NCBI RefSeq assembly: GCF_021134715.1
Contig: NC_060026.1
Coordinates: forward strand, 12,515,001-12,579,000
Direction: 5' to 3'
DNA length: 64,000 nt
Origin: Daphnia pulex
Taxonomy: Eukaryota > Arthropoda > Branchiopoda > Diplostraca > Daphniidae
Numbering within the stretch: position 1 is the stretch's first letter; the number at the start of each line of letters is the position of its first letter. Shown piece by piece: positions 10,701-23,393 of this stretch. Under the pieces are notes generated by a model that saw only the letters and a list, made by a program, of their open reading frames with translations, was not told the origin of the DNA and did not search any database. A program made the translations under genes and the position numbers.

Positions 10701-11060
10701 GACGATATCATCCTTCGCTGTGGTTTCGGTCCATTTTCCAAATTTCGCATTAAAAAAACGACCAATAAAGGCGGTAAGAAAATCTTTTTCCCTTTAACTC
10801 ACTTTAACGAGACTAAAATCATTTTTTAACGTTTGTTTGACCATTTAGAAAAGCGTTGGGTTAAACCGTCACAGAGAATATTACGCTGAGAAATGCGAAC
10901 GTCTTCCCTTGCAGTTTAGTCTGAAAGGTGAAAAGTCCAAGGGAAAACTGGTGCAGTTTGATTTTCTCGACTGCGCCAAACTAAAGCCATTTCGGACCTT
11001 AGACGAAGCTAGATTTACCAGAACTTTGTTCTATTTCAGTAACCTTATATAACTGGTTTC
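10700..11060 (+). other. Two degenerate coding-like segments, unidentified
   Basis: A segment reading DDIILRCGFGPFSKFRIK ends at a gtaag donor near 10773. A second open segment from about 10849 to 11050 begins after tttag and reads SVGLNRHREYYAEKCERLP and later LVQFDFLDCAKLKPF. The apparent intron phases do not match (1 out, 0 in), so the pair does not form a working gene as written. Not recognised; possibly remains of a gene lost next to the C1q cluster. Confidence 0.3.
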
Positions 11061-11715
11061 CGTTGATGAACCAAGAATGTTCTTCTCAGCTTCAAAGACG
11101 AGATATTGTCCTTTAGATGAAACAAGCTGATGATGCACTAATATATAAGAAAGTAACCACAACTTGGAATTTCCCATCTAAAAAAGGCGTACGTACGTCA
11201 GAGTCACGCTTCCATCCTCAAATTTATCACGTTTATTTAGATTAAATTTTGGGTCCTTTGCAAGAAATGCCTCGCCTGATAACTCGTCCACCAGTCTTAG
11301 TTGAATAATTTATTCTAATTTCTATGAGAATTTAGTTTATATGGTCATTGATTTTATATTTTTTGCTGCGAAATCAACAGACACGTTAACCTTGGGGTAC
11401 GCAGGAAATTTTCAACACGATGGGTGGTGGTGGGCTGATCGGTGGGCAGGCAGGCAGGTGCGGCTTTGACTGGGAGGTTTTATTTTTCTCAAGCGCCGGG
11501 ATTATATCAAGCTGTGCTGCACGAAGGAGTTCCGTCAGAATTCCTTGACGATTGAGTCGGTGGCATCACACAAAAGTTTTGTGACAAAACCTTCTCGACA
11601 ATCTACTAACTCTTCAACGAAGCAACCACAGATCGTTGCGCTATCCCAAAAGTAACATAATATTTAACAAATCATCATCGTCATCAATATTAACCTGCTA
11701 TTTTGACTGTTATAG

Positions 11716-14463
11716 ATGAGGATTTTGTTGCCGATTATTTTACTGACTGGATGCGCTTGTTCAGAATTGGAATTGATGGCTGATGCTTTAATCGATTATA
11801 CTCCATACAGTAAGGTCTACCACGAAAATCCTCCTACTAAACTCTCATCCATCAAATACGAGTCTGCTTGCGTCAGTATTTACGACAGTCACACAACTTC
11901 CAGCAACAAAAATATCTACTGGTACACGCCGATCGCTCTGCTAGAGAACAAGAACGTCCCTTCTTTTCATAACGAAACGACCGGTCAGAGAACTCTAAGT
12001 GTCAGTTTTGGGATCTGGAATCCGGAAGTCAAAACTAAAGTGGTCAAGCACCTCAATCAGATCCTCAGCCAACCAATCGAGCATAGTCAAGTGACTGTCT
12101 TTCCTTTCGACGGTGCCAGGCTGAACAGCCATCAAATGCAATTTGCAAGTTTCTCATTAACCAATGAGTGGATCCAATATCATAACGAGCGATCAGTCAA
12201 GTTTAGCTTGAGTTGCCCGACACGGGACGATTGCGAACAAGTGAGAACTGAAATGCGCGACTATCCTAAAAATTTTGAACATTTGCGACTTGATTTCAGT
12301 TCTCAAATTTTGAACGATGGTAAGCTGATTTTTTTTCCCCTGAGAATTCAGAGATACAAATTTATCTAATTTTACTTGAATTTCAAGATAAGCCTACTTG
12401 TTTCAAGGATGGGCTGGAAATATTTCCAGAAACTTTGCCAACACAAGTGAAAGGTTACATTCTAATGGTTTATTTATTACTATCTAATTAGAGAATAAAA
12501 TGACGAAGGGACTGATAGATTCTACTAATTAAAATTTATAATGTTTAGAATTATTGGAACAGCTGATCGAATCCAAATTAGAGAAATTGCTCAACATATC
12601 TATGGAAGGTATATACATGCATTTTAAAACGAATTAATTGTGAGTAATAAATTCAAAGCATTTTTCAATTAATGTTAGCAAGTTTTTTTTAAAAGTTTTT
12701 TACCATTATTAATCGAAGAAGAAAAAGAATTAACCTGTAATTGTATTTGTATGATTGAAATTTCAGAAACTAATAGGGATTTTGCAGAGAAACTCCGAAT
12801 TACTGAAGAAAATCTAGCAGGTAATGTTTATGGTGATTGCAAGAGAGATCCTTCCGTTTCCTATTTGAATTTGTTTTAATTCAACATCGGGAACGGAGAA
12901 CCGGGGACTATTTTTACAAAAGTGTTTTTTTTTTATTGCAATTTTCGCAGTCTAAATCAATGAATTTGAAATTAATGTCTTAATTGGAACTGGTTCGCAG
13001 TGTTACAAATGAAGTCGGAAGTCACCGAAAAAGAGTTGGAAGCCACCAAAGCATCGTTGATCTCAACTAGGTTAAAGTTGATGAAAACGAAATCCACCGT
13101 CGATGATCTGACGTCCAACTTCAATGGTATAAAAGTTTAACCATACAAATTTTGTGTAATTATATTGGAAGACTTTTCCGATAATTTTTGAATGTCGATA
13201 AAAGAATTCTATACTTGTTTATTTTACGTTGGGTTTGCAGATAATTTGGAGAACTTCAAGATGACGATGAAAAGCGAGTTAACGCAAACGAAGGTCATTG
13301 TAGAAGAATTATCGACCAAATTAAATGGTATTAGTAGCCAATTTTAATGTTACATATTTCAAAAGAATTACAGATGCTATAAAAATCTTTGTATTAGCTA
13401 TTTTAGCGGATGAACAGGAATTTTCAGGAACGAAGGTCATGGAAGGAAATTGTTCACCGGGACTCGAAATGATCAACGAACTAAAAACCGCCCAAGAAGA
13501 GCTGAGAGAAGAACTAAAAAGTATTATATTTAATTATTTTTCATTTATAAATTTTATGTTTTATAATGTAATCGGAATGAAATTGCTTTAGCTACTTTGA
13601 ATTATGTGCAAACTACAACGTCAAATCTGACTAACGCTATGAGAACGGCATTGAACAGGACGAAATCCACTGTTGCGGATTTGAAGACCCAATTAAATGG
13701 TGAAATTACAAAATCAGAATTTTGTTTCAATAATAATCCGAATAAATGAATGTGAATTTATTCCTTTTAAAGAAAGAACGAATGAAATTGTTGACATTAG
13801 TCAAATGCCGACCTCATGTGAAGATCTTGAACAAATGGGACAAAAAGTTAGCGGATTCTTTTTGGTGAAAGGATCAACGAAGTTAGAAGCTGTCTACTGC
13901 AACTTTTATCCCAATGAAAATGGTAGCGGCCTACCACCTGTTCACGTTTCCTGGTTATTTGTTGTCTAATTCTTTTGTTTGCAGACAAACAAAAATTGAT
14001 CGGATACGTCGACGTCAAATCTCATCCCGTCCATTTCTACGTCCAGAGAAGTACTGCATTCGACACATTAAAAACTCCGATTACTTTCGATTTGACGCGG
14101 CTGAACGAGGGACACTCCATGGAATTAAAAAATGGGAAATTCACGGCACAGCGGCCAGGAATTTATTTCTTCTCATTCACGGCACTGGCGGAGTTTCCAG
14201 CTTCATCATCTGCTGTGCATTTAGATGTTGGTCTTTATTTGAACAAGGTATGGGTCGGGACGGGTTTGGTAGAAGAGACAAACACTGTCGAAGGTCAAAA
14301 CGAACAAGTGAGCATTCAGTCGACACTGAAGTTGAAAAAGGACGATCAAGTCTGGGTGCAGATCGATTCCTTGTCAGAAGGGGTGCAGTTGTTAGACAGC
14401 AATAACCATCACACTCATTTCATCGGTTTCATGTTGGATGAGAAATTTTCAGAATCCCTTTGA
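11716..14463 (+). CDS. Gene B: long secreted C1q protein with a distinct N-terminal domain
   Basis: Ten exons, all internal junctions phase 1: 11716-12319, 12388-12453, 12549-12608, 12767-12820, 13001-13126, 13241-13327, 13407-13520, 13592-13699, 13773-13922, 13985-14463. The product is 615 aa. Residues 1-16 are a signal peptide (MRILLPIILLTGCACS). Residues about 45-200 are a domain shared with gene D (WYTPIALL, VVKHLNQIL, VTVFPFDGARL) that I cannot name. Exons 2-8 are short coiled-coil cassettes. Exon 9 is the fibrinogen-like MPTSCEDL...VYCNF module. Exon 10 is a full C1q domain (FSFTALAEFPASSS, HFIGFMLDEK). An extracellular multimeric recognition or adhesion role is inferred from C1q proteins generally. 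Start chosen as the first Met of the long exon, directly after tatag; a 5' UTR intron (donor gtaac at 11652) is likely. All frames are open. Confidence 0.85.
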
Positions 14464-15521
14464 GTGTTGATCATCCGAAATCCGCATAATGATAACTATT
14501 TTATTTATTGCATTATCCATGGGTGGATGAAAGGCATTTTCATTCGACTCTAATTTATTAAAAGGATTAAAATTTCTCCACAGAAATTTCTAGGTGCATG
14601 CAAATAAAATTTCTGAACAATTAACAGAATTCTTAATTTTGTATTAATAGAATGTAGACACGAGCGCGCGACAAATAAAAAGCCGATTTTGATTGCCAGA
14701 TTTACAAACGGTGGTCGGACTAGGAATGACCAATTAAATTCATTAATGGAATTTAAATAATAAAAAAATTTTTCACTTCTACAGCGCGGGCCTCCGTGCA
14801 CCATCGGCAACTTTATTTCCTTCAGTCAAATTAGTTATTAGTACTATCAGTTAAAAAAAGTTTAATCCAAAAATCCATAGTTAAACAAATTCCTCTAAAC
14901 TGCCTCGACAGCTCGTAAATAGAATGTAGAGCTGACATAGTGACGTATTGATGGAAAAACCAAATGGGAAAACCCAGTAACTAATAAGACAAGATAGATT
15001 TCTCCGTAAGAAACAAAATATGATAATTTTTTTACTTTTTTCACAAGAGAATTTTCGCCTTTTTGAGTAAGTGGGATAACGTAAGTAATAGTTCTAATCT
15101 CTAACGAAATATATAAAACAATAAACACAACTATAAGGCTACTTTTTCGTATGATACAAAAATGTCATGCCGTCTGACTTAACAGGTTACTAATAAAAAG
15201 CCTTGAAATTAGGCGGAAACAATTATAGACCAGAGTTAACGAATTGGAGTTACTGTAAAACATAAACATTGAATTTGTGTTTTTTTATTTTCATTTCTGC
15301 GATTAAAATGAAACCAAATAAGCGATAGACGAGCATTATGGGAAACGAAAGATCCGATGTAAAAAAAAATATGCAAAGTAAGCATTTGAAGTGTTGGGAT
15401 ATGTTGATAAAAATCTTTGCTTGTGTCATCGAAGTATTTCAATTTCACACTCTTATCATTACCGCTGCATGGGAAACCCTTTGGGGAAAACCAAGAGGTC
15501 ACGAAGTTCGAAACAACTATG

Positions 15522-15529
15522 TATATATA
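15522..15529 (+). promoter_or_regulatory. TATA box of gene C
   Basis: TATATATA, about 70 bp upstream of the ATG at 15597; transcription is predicted to start near 15550. Confidence 0.5.
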
Positions 15530-15596
15530 CCACTCTCTAATAAGTTATTTTCTGTATATTCGTCGAGATTTTGCCGTGGTCAGAGAGTATAGTAGA

Positions 15597-16637
15597 ATGG
15601 GTAACTTTTCGGGTTTAACAGTTATTCAGTTATGCTGCCTTCTTTTGGCTTGCTACACTTGCTCAGCGGCTGGATTTAGTTTAGGAAACGAATATTTCCG
15701 TTTATTGGGGAACAATTTTGTGAGTAGTATTTCTTATTGTTAGTTTCTTATTTAGTATATCTTAATTGTTTTTTATATTAATTACAAGAAAAACGAAGAA
15801 TCCTCCAAGAATGAGGTCGCGAATTTGGAGTTGAAAGTGGATCGACTAGAGGCTAAAGTTGAACAACAAGAATCGCAAATCGCTAGCCTGATTAGTAAAG
15901 AAACGGAGATGGAGAAACAACGGAATTTAGAAAAGGCAAAGATTGAGGGAATGCCCAAGTCGTGTGAAGATTTATGGAAAATAGGACACACCCTGAACGG
16001 AATTTCCGCTGTTAAGGGAAATAAGAGCATCGAAATTGTATACTGTGATTTCACTAAACAGCCCAACGAAGACGGTATAGAGCGTACATAATTTTAATCT
16101 TATTACATAAGTAATTAATAATTTGTTTTATTATTGGCACTAATTGTTATATAATCAGGTTTTCAGAAATGGATCGGATACGCCGACATTAAATCAGCGC
16201 CCGTCCATTTCTACGTCCAAAGAAATCATTCATTCACATCGACAAAAACTCCGATTTCTTATCATTTGGCGCGAATAAACGAAGGAAACGCCATGAATTT
16301 GTCATCGGGGAAATTCACGGCACCGCGACCTGGAACTTATTTCTTCTCGTTCACGGGACTGGCGAGCTATCCATCTAGTGAGGGAACGAATTATGTAGAT
16401 GTGACTTTTAAATTTAATGGCGACGCCGTCGGAAAGGCTTGGGTTCACGAGGCAGACGTCACATATTATGATGATAATCCGATGTCACTGCAATTGACAT
16501 TAAACTTGAAACAAAATGACGAAATCTGGTTGGAAATTGGTTCCAAATCGGATCGTGCGATGCTGTTTGACGACAGGCGCCATTTCACCCATTTCACGGG
16601 TTTCCTGTTGGATGAGGAAATCGTCGCCTCCCTTTGA
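15597..16637 (+). CDS. Gene C: short secreted C1q protein
   Basis: Three exons: 15597-15719, 15789-16074, 16159-16637 (phase 0, then phase 1). The product is 295 aa. Residues 1-26 are a signal peptide (VIQLCCLLLACYTCSAAG). Residues about 42-90 form a Glu/Lys-rich coiled coil (LELKVDRLEAKVEQQESQIA). The fibrinogen-like module (MPKSCEDLWKIGHTLNG, VYCDF) is fused to the coiled coil in one exon. The last exon is a complete C1q domain (FSFTGLASY, HFTGFLLDEE). It lacks the N-terminal domain and separate cassette exons of gene B, so it is the minimal form of the family. The acceptor is after ataatcag (exon starts GTTTTCAG), which alone keeps the C1q frame; the nearer tttcag would shift it. Confidence 0.87.
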
Positions 16638-16811
16638 GTCATCCGGAATGCGAAAAATGAAAATCGACTGAGAACTGACACGGAAATTAATTTTTTTATT
16701 GGGTTTTATAACTTGGAGGAATGAAAGACTAATTTCATTCTCGTTCATTATGGGGTAGGAATTTCTTTGTAATATTTTTAATGTACGCATATTAGATGCA
16801 CTAAATACATT

Positions 16812-16910
16812 TTCCTTATAATCAATATCAACGTTTTCAAATGCCATTTACAGATGAGTATTTTGTTGTCAGTCAACTGATAGCTGCGCACCACTTTCTG
16901 ATCGGTGTCT
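16812..16910 (+). pseudogene. Third copy of the gene-B-like 5' end, truncated
   Basis: A block from cttataat through gttttcaaatgccatttacag to ctgatcgg matches the relic at about 10380-10490. It follows gene C by about 170 bp and has no downstream coding sequence: the reading frame after ATG stops within eight codons. A leftover promoter-proximal fragment of a lost family member. Confidence 0.5.
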
Positions 16911-19900
16911 TTAATCTTTATGTGATGTGGGAAACGTATAAATTATATGTATAAAATGTAACTGTAGTCAACATCTTTTATTTTTTATTGTTCTGAATCC
17001 TCTGATACAAAAGTAGCGAAATCGTAATTTTAAAAATTTGAAATTTTCCATTTCTCGTTTTTGATAGGACAATTGAGTTCCGAAACGATCGCTAGGTGGC
17101 GTGGTGCTGTTTTGTTGATTTTCTGTGGAACCAAATTGCAGTGTCGACTGCAAGAGTGAAGTTCATTGAACTCTCTCGGTTTTCTTTCGCCGTTGCCCTT
17201 GCGAACAGACTATCGTATAACCAAAATACTATAATTAAACTGCATTGGCCATCTAAACTGTTGATCTAATGTTGCAGGCTTTTAATGTATGACCCGGTAC
17301 ATTTCCGATGAGTCGTCATGATCCAATCGCAACGAGATCTGGGAATAAAAAGAGGTGGTTCGAGTGTCGTATTGCGTCGACTAGTACAACCTTCGAGTCG
17401 AACAAGAGAGTATATATATAATATGTAACGACTAAAGAGCTTGTAAACCAACTCCACTGACCAATTGTATTTTTGAATCACACAGACGGTGGAAAATAGA
17501 AATGTCTGCAACCGAAATAATGCAGACAGCAGTAATGAGCACCAGCTGACGTGCCACTTGATGATGACATTTGGCTCATCCCCCCACCAAACTTCTCCAA
17601 TGTATCGGATGACCTCTTCCGCCCAGAGGCACCACACAGGTAAGCCATCACCAAATGACATTGCACTTTCCAGCAGGCCATGAATCGTGGGTAGCTGACA
17701 TTCAACAATTTTGCTCAATAGATTTTCCGCATCACGACTCGTTCGTGGGATATACGAGTCGAGAAATGAGGGGGGGGGAGCATATAGGAGAAAAAAAGGG
17801 AAGAATGATTCCGTCCCGTATAATCGTGAGAGAGACCCCCACGCGAAGAGGGAAACACATTCTTCCTTCGTGCCGTGCACCGTTAATTTCGCCCGTCCTC
17901 GGGAGGTACGGTGAGAACTAACGGTGTCGGTCTATTCGTGCTGGGGTGGTTTTTGTTCGTTAAGGTTATTGCCGGTCGTTGGCCCAGTCACCTACAGTGT
18001 GTGTCTCTCTCTCTCTATGCGTGTGTGTGTGTAGTAGAAAGGGATAGGGAACAACAGCTGGAATCGAGGAGGAGGGGGGAGAAAATGCTTCTCGGTTGGC
18101 TGCGACCGGAGAAGAAGAAGAAGAAGAAACCATGGGCCGTATAGCATAGCAGCAGCTCCCTCTCGAGTCGACTTTGAGAGCCGGCTAGTCGAGTCACCTA
18201 CTTTCTTCTTCAGTTGGTGGTTAAGAGCTACGGGAGAAAAAACCCCAGCAGGAGCTTCGGTCATTGAACTTTTTCTCCTCCCCTTCAGCCGGTTGTTCTT
18301 CTTCTTATATATACCTTTTCTTCGAGAACACTTTTGACTTCACTAGGCCACATTTTTCCCGTCTATTCTCGTCTATTCTATCTTCCCCCCTTCTTCTTCT
18401 TTTTGTGTGTGTGCCCTTCCAGCACCAGACTAGAAGAGGCTCCCTCACTTGGGGTCGGTCGGAGGGGCCGCCGCTATTGTTTGTATCCGTTCCCGTTTCT
18501 TCTTCTAATATTTTCAGTTTCACCGTTAGCAGCCATCCATCCATCCATCCCCCTCTTTCCTTCTAGAAAATAAAAAGCGAAGAGAATCAAGCCACCCTCT
18601 GCACACAACAAACAAAGACTCTTCTTCTTCTTCTTTTGAGAAAGAAAAACACTCGGATCATTCTCTCTCTCCCCCTTTCCTACCTGTTGGACGCTCCTCT
18701 TCTTTTCAACCAGCTATTTGACCTTTAAAAGAAAGGACGAATAGCTGTATACACCCTGTTCAACCCTGCCAACCCCCCCGAAGGAAAGGAGAGTGTAAAA
18801 TACCTCAGCAGGAAGAATCCTGCATCCAGCTTCTTCTTTTTGATCAAATAACGTTTAGTTTGTATATAAATCGCATCACTTTTTGGCGGGGATGCGATCA
18901 AATTCCGATGGAGGTCACGTACGCAATCCCTTAACGCAATCGTGTCGTGAACGTGCAAGGACGAACGAATCTTACACAGATGGCGAAAGACTAGTTGTAA
19001 AACGGGAGGAGCCCAGCGTGTAGGGAAAATAGGTCGAGCTTGTCGTTCAATTATGGTCCCGGAAAAAGATTATTGCAACATCTACGCAATGTGTTTCACT
19101 GTCTCTCTTCCCCCACCGTGAGTGTAGAAGAAGAAGAAGAAGAAAAAAGTGGACTTGCCAAGTCGACTTGAGGCAGTCAGATAGGGCGGTCGCACTTACC
19201 TACTTCTGTTGTGTACAGAACCGCAGCCGAGTCAACGTCCTCTCTAAAAACATTTTTTATTTTCAGTTTTCATTCCAGTCGAGGGAGTCCCACGTGTTTT
19301 CCTTTTTTTTTTATTATTTCATTTCTTTCTTAGGCTAAATAGGCTATATGACTTGTGTAAATAAAAATCGGGCTCTCTGGTGTATGGCAATTAGCGGGGG
19401 CCCCATCATCGGAGCCCCCTAACAGCTTTTCCTGTACATTGTACGGATGAAAGGGGAGCTAGACGATGATGATGACCAACAAGAAGTGTCTCGAATTGCG
19501 CCCCCTCAGAGTTTCGAGTGATTCTATATCCTTTCAATTATTTAGAAAACAAAACAACTTTTGATTTGAATTTCGAGATGGCCCTTTTATTTGACTTGTC
19601 CCGTTGCTATTTCCAATAATCGATTGATGGATTCGACGACTAATACGGAGAAGGCGAAAGAAAGAAAGGACTAGAAAGAAAAAGGAAGAGAGTCTTATTA
19701 GCCTGGACGGGTTACACAAAAAAGAAATAGAAAGAAACGATCGGATCCGTCTTCTTCTTTTTTAACTGGGCCAGTGACCGAGAGTGGCCTGGCCCGCTAA
19801 CCTTGGCATTGGTTGGTTGCAATGGCGGCGGCCGGGACTCTTTTTTCCGCCACCACCGTGTAACCGCTATTCTCTTTTATTTTTTTTTCTTTCCTACACA

Positions 19901-22900
19901 TTCAGAGAGAGAGTCAATACTTTACATAGTCACCGCTGATTTTTTTTTTCTCTTTTTTTTTTAACGAATTCAATGAATTTGTGCGGATGTTCCATCCGCT
20001 TTTAAAAAATAATTTCAATCCGGCGTAATTAAAAATTTTTTTGAAAAATGTTGACAGAACGGCAACTTGTTTTTCTTGAATTTTTTAAAACCCAGGACAG
20101 ATGTTTGTTTAAAATAATCATTTCAAAACATGATCGTAGAGAGTAGGTGGGAGAAATGCAGGTCGACTTTTTCCTTCTCCTTTTCATTGGCCGCTGGACA
20201 AGAAAACGGCCGAGCAGCTGCAGCGCCAGGTCCATCATTTGTTATTTTTCTACTTTACCCCTTTTTGAATAAAAACCGCTAAATCCAGATCGCTCGGGCA
20301 CAGTAACGGAATAACCAAAATCCGCCGCTTATTGGCGACCGGTTTTTCTTAATTTTTTAAATAATTTTGTCCCCCTCAATTTGGGCACGTTGAACCGACG
20401 TAGTAGAAGAAAGAAAATTGAGGGGATTAACAAAATCTTTTCTGTTCAATGATGGATGAAACATATGTATCATGGCGACCCGTTAGACCGACGCAAACCC
20501 CCCCAAGTTGAACCTGCGTACAAGGAAACAAAAAACAGCAATTTGCATATTCCAATTATTTATTGGGTCAATTGCGTTGCAAACGGGGAATCACTTTGAC
20601 TTGTGTCGGGGGACAGGTGAAACGAGGTCTCTCTCTTTTTTAACTTGTCACAGGATTTGACGTGTGAGTAATGGAGTATATATTTCTTTATATTGTTATA
20701 TACCAGTTTGAAGAAAAATTTTTGATTTCATCATCTCTCCGTGATGAAGGAAACAAAAGAATAGACCCCGACAACCCTTTTTCCTTGGGTTGCTCCATAG
20801 CCTCAAGGTGAAACGAATACCTTTTGATTATTAAGTTCTCCCGTAATATTCAAATGAAGCTCCTCCTCTATCGCCACCACCACTAGGAGAATCTTTTTTT
20901 TCTTTTTTCTCTCCATCGAATGTTAACAAGGAAAGTCTCGACCTCTATTTCTTTACGTTTCGGTTTTTTCTCCGACTACCTCCAAGTCATCAAGATGTGT
21001 GTGAGTGTGGGTTACTCCCGTTCGTTGGCACACATCTTTCTTTCTTTCTCTCCCCTCTTATTTACCTCTTTTTTTTTCTTTCTTTCTTTCTCCAACCGGC
21101 ATATGCGCCAACGGTCGTCTTTGAAAAGCAACAGTCGGCTCCCGCGGCCGCCATTTCTTTTTCTTTTTTTTTTTTTTACCTAAAATAAAAATGTTCACAC
21201 ATATAACGGAGTGCGTAATGAACAACCGCAGCCAAATGCTTTTTGTTTTTTTGTTCGTTTCGATTTTGATTGGCCTGCCGACCTCAATGTTTTTGTTTTC
21301 TTAGCGGACAATTTTTTTGTTTTTTTAAAAACATTTGTGTCGTGTTTGCTGTTTCGTTTGACGTCACTGGAAATGATTTTGATTTTCAAATTCCCCGGTT
21401 TTTCTTAAATTGTTTTTTTTTTTCTCTCTCTCCGTTTGCGCAATTCTTTTTTTCCCCGGACGACCTCTCCGGGGCACAAGTTTGACCGACATTTGAATAA
21501 AACTCGTTTTTCTTTCAATCTACATTTGAGTTGTTTTTCACAAAACACTGATGAAAGATCTTGTGATTGATTATATACGACTGATTCTTTTTCGTTCGTT
21601 CGTTTTATTTGGCGGGGTGTAGCCTCTATCCTCACTGTCACGCTCTGTTTCTTTCTGTTTTATTCCCGGGAAAAAATCATGATGATGCTACACAACTCAA
21701 CATATATAAAAACACTCTCTTTTCAAATAATAAGCAGCTGAAACACAACTCGGCAATTTTCTTTATGTCTTCCTTTCGGACGTGTGTACAACTGGCACGT
21801 GTGTGTCGATTATTTATGGCCATCAACAAGAAATGCTCCCGGAAAAAGTTAAAAAATTTCTGGACTAGGACGCCGTATATACACGTTGACAGCTCTATAT
21901 AATAAAACATTGACAATCACCTGTTGTTTTTTAAAAATAAAATAAAAGCTTCAGGCGATAATATGCTACTACCCCGTTCCTTTTATAAAGCTCGCAAAAA
22001 ATATTATTATTATATCTTTTTATTGTTTTGTCGATCGAATTTTCCTTATCAATTGACAGCAATCCTCGTGATTATCGAGAGAGTTCAACGTCGTGATATG
22101 CGCAAGTCTCGATTCTTTTTTAATGGCTCGCCGTTCGCCCTCTATAAGCTCTGCACGAAGGCGAACGCAGTTAAGAAGAAAAGGCCGTCTGACGGGAGTT
22201 GTGCTGCTGAAGAAGAAAGAAAAAAATGAAAAGGAGAACTTTCGGTACTTTTGCCCGAATGGTCTTTCTCCCCCTCCTCCTCCTACTAGTCAGGTAAATG
22301 CCGGTCGTTGTCCCAGTTACCCAGACTAGTATAGTAGTTGATTCTCCCGCCGGTTCTTCTTCTTCTTGTATTTTTTTTTTTTTTTTTTTGTAGGTACATT
22401 TCGTGTGTACCGCCGAAGTCAGCACTTGCTGATTGTGCGTCTAAATATAAGTAGACAAAAAGTACTATACTATCCATTCATGTTGGCCACGCCTACTTGA
22501 GCGTTTATTAAAGATTCTCCCGCTCGAGTATTTTTTTTTCTTTCTTTCTCCGCCGATGTGCACCATATCCTTCCGTCTTGCCTACGGGACAATTAAATAA
22601 TGGCCGACGATATTTTTATTTGTTATTATTACAAGGAAGGTGCTGCGCATCGTAATGGGCAGGTGGGTGTCGAGGAAAGCCAGCAACTCCTTTCTATCTT
22701 TATCCATTTGAAAAAAAAATTGACGAGAAAAACAAAAGAAGAAGAAGAAGAAAAAATGAAACCATTTCTCTGGGCCAGAAACCAAATCGTTTGTGCTTTG
22801 GAACACAAGGAAAATCAGCGCCCGTTATGTGCGCGTTCGCCCTGTTTTTTTTTTCTTGTGCTCTGCACATGGAACACATAGACAAGACGGTGGTCGCGTC

Positions 22901-23369
22901 ATTAGCGGTTCTTCTCGCTGATGATAATTCCCTATAGGTGCACACACACACACATAGCTGGAAACAAAACAAAACAAAATAAAGAAGTGGGACAATAACC
23001 GGCCATCACCTTGTGGCCGTTTGAGTCTGTTTCGTTTTTCTTCTTCTAGTCAAAAAATCCGTTTGTTTCTCTCTATGTGAGAAAAAATTGGCAGTCGGCC
23101 AGAAAAAGGACGGCCCTCCTGCACATGCACACACGTCCTTTCACCTTTTTTTCCCGACTCTTCCGGGATGTCGTCGGAGCGGTTCGAGAACGAGAGTTTC
23201 ATCATCATCGTCTATTGGGTTGAGGGGGAGATGAAAAAGAACTTTCAGCTCGACCAATAACGGTTTTTCCAACCTACGACGCGCATTTGAATCATCTCGT
23301 TTCTTCTTATCATCAACCCAAAAGAGATTTGGGACCTGTTTTTTTGGTCTCAAGTCAAATATTATTTGG

Positions 23370-23393
23370 CAGCAGCAGCAGCAGCAGCAGCAG
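23370..23393 (+). repeat. (CAG)8 trinucleotide repeat
   Basis: Eight uninterrupted CAG units in the non-coding region upstream of Blimp-1. Confidence 0.9.
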
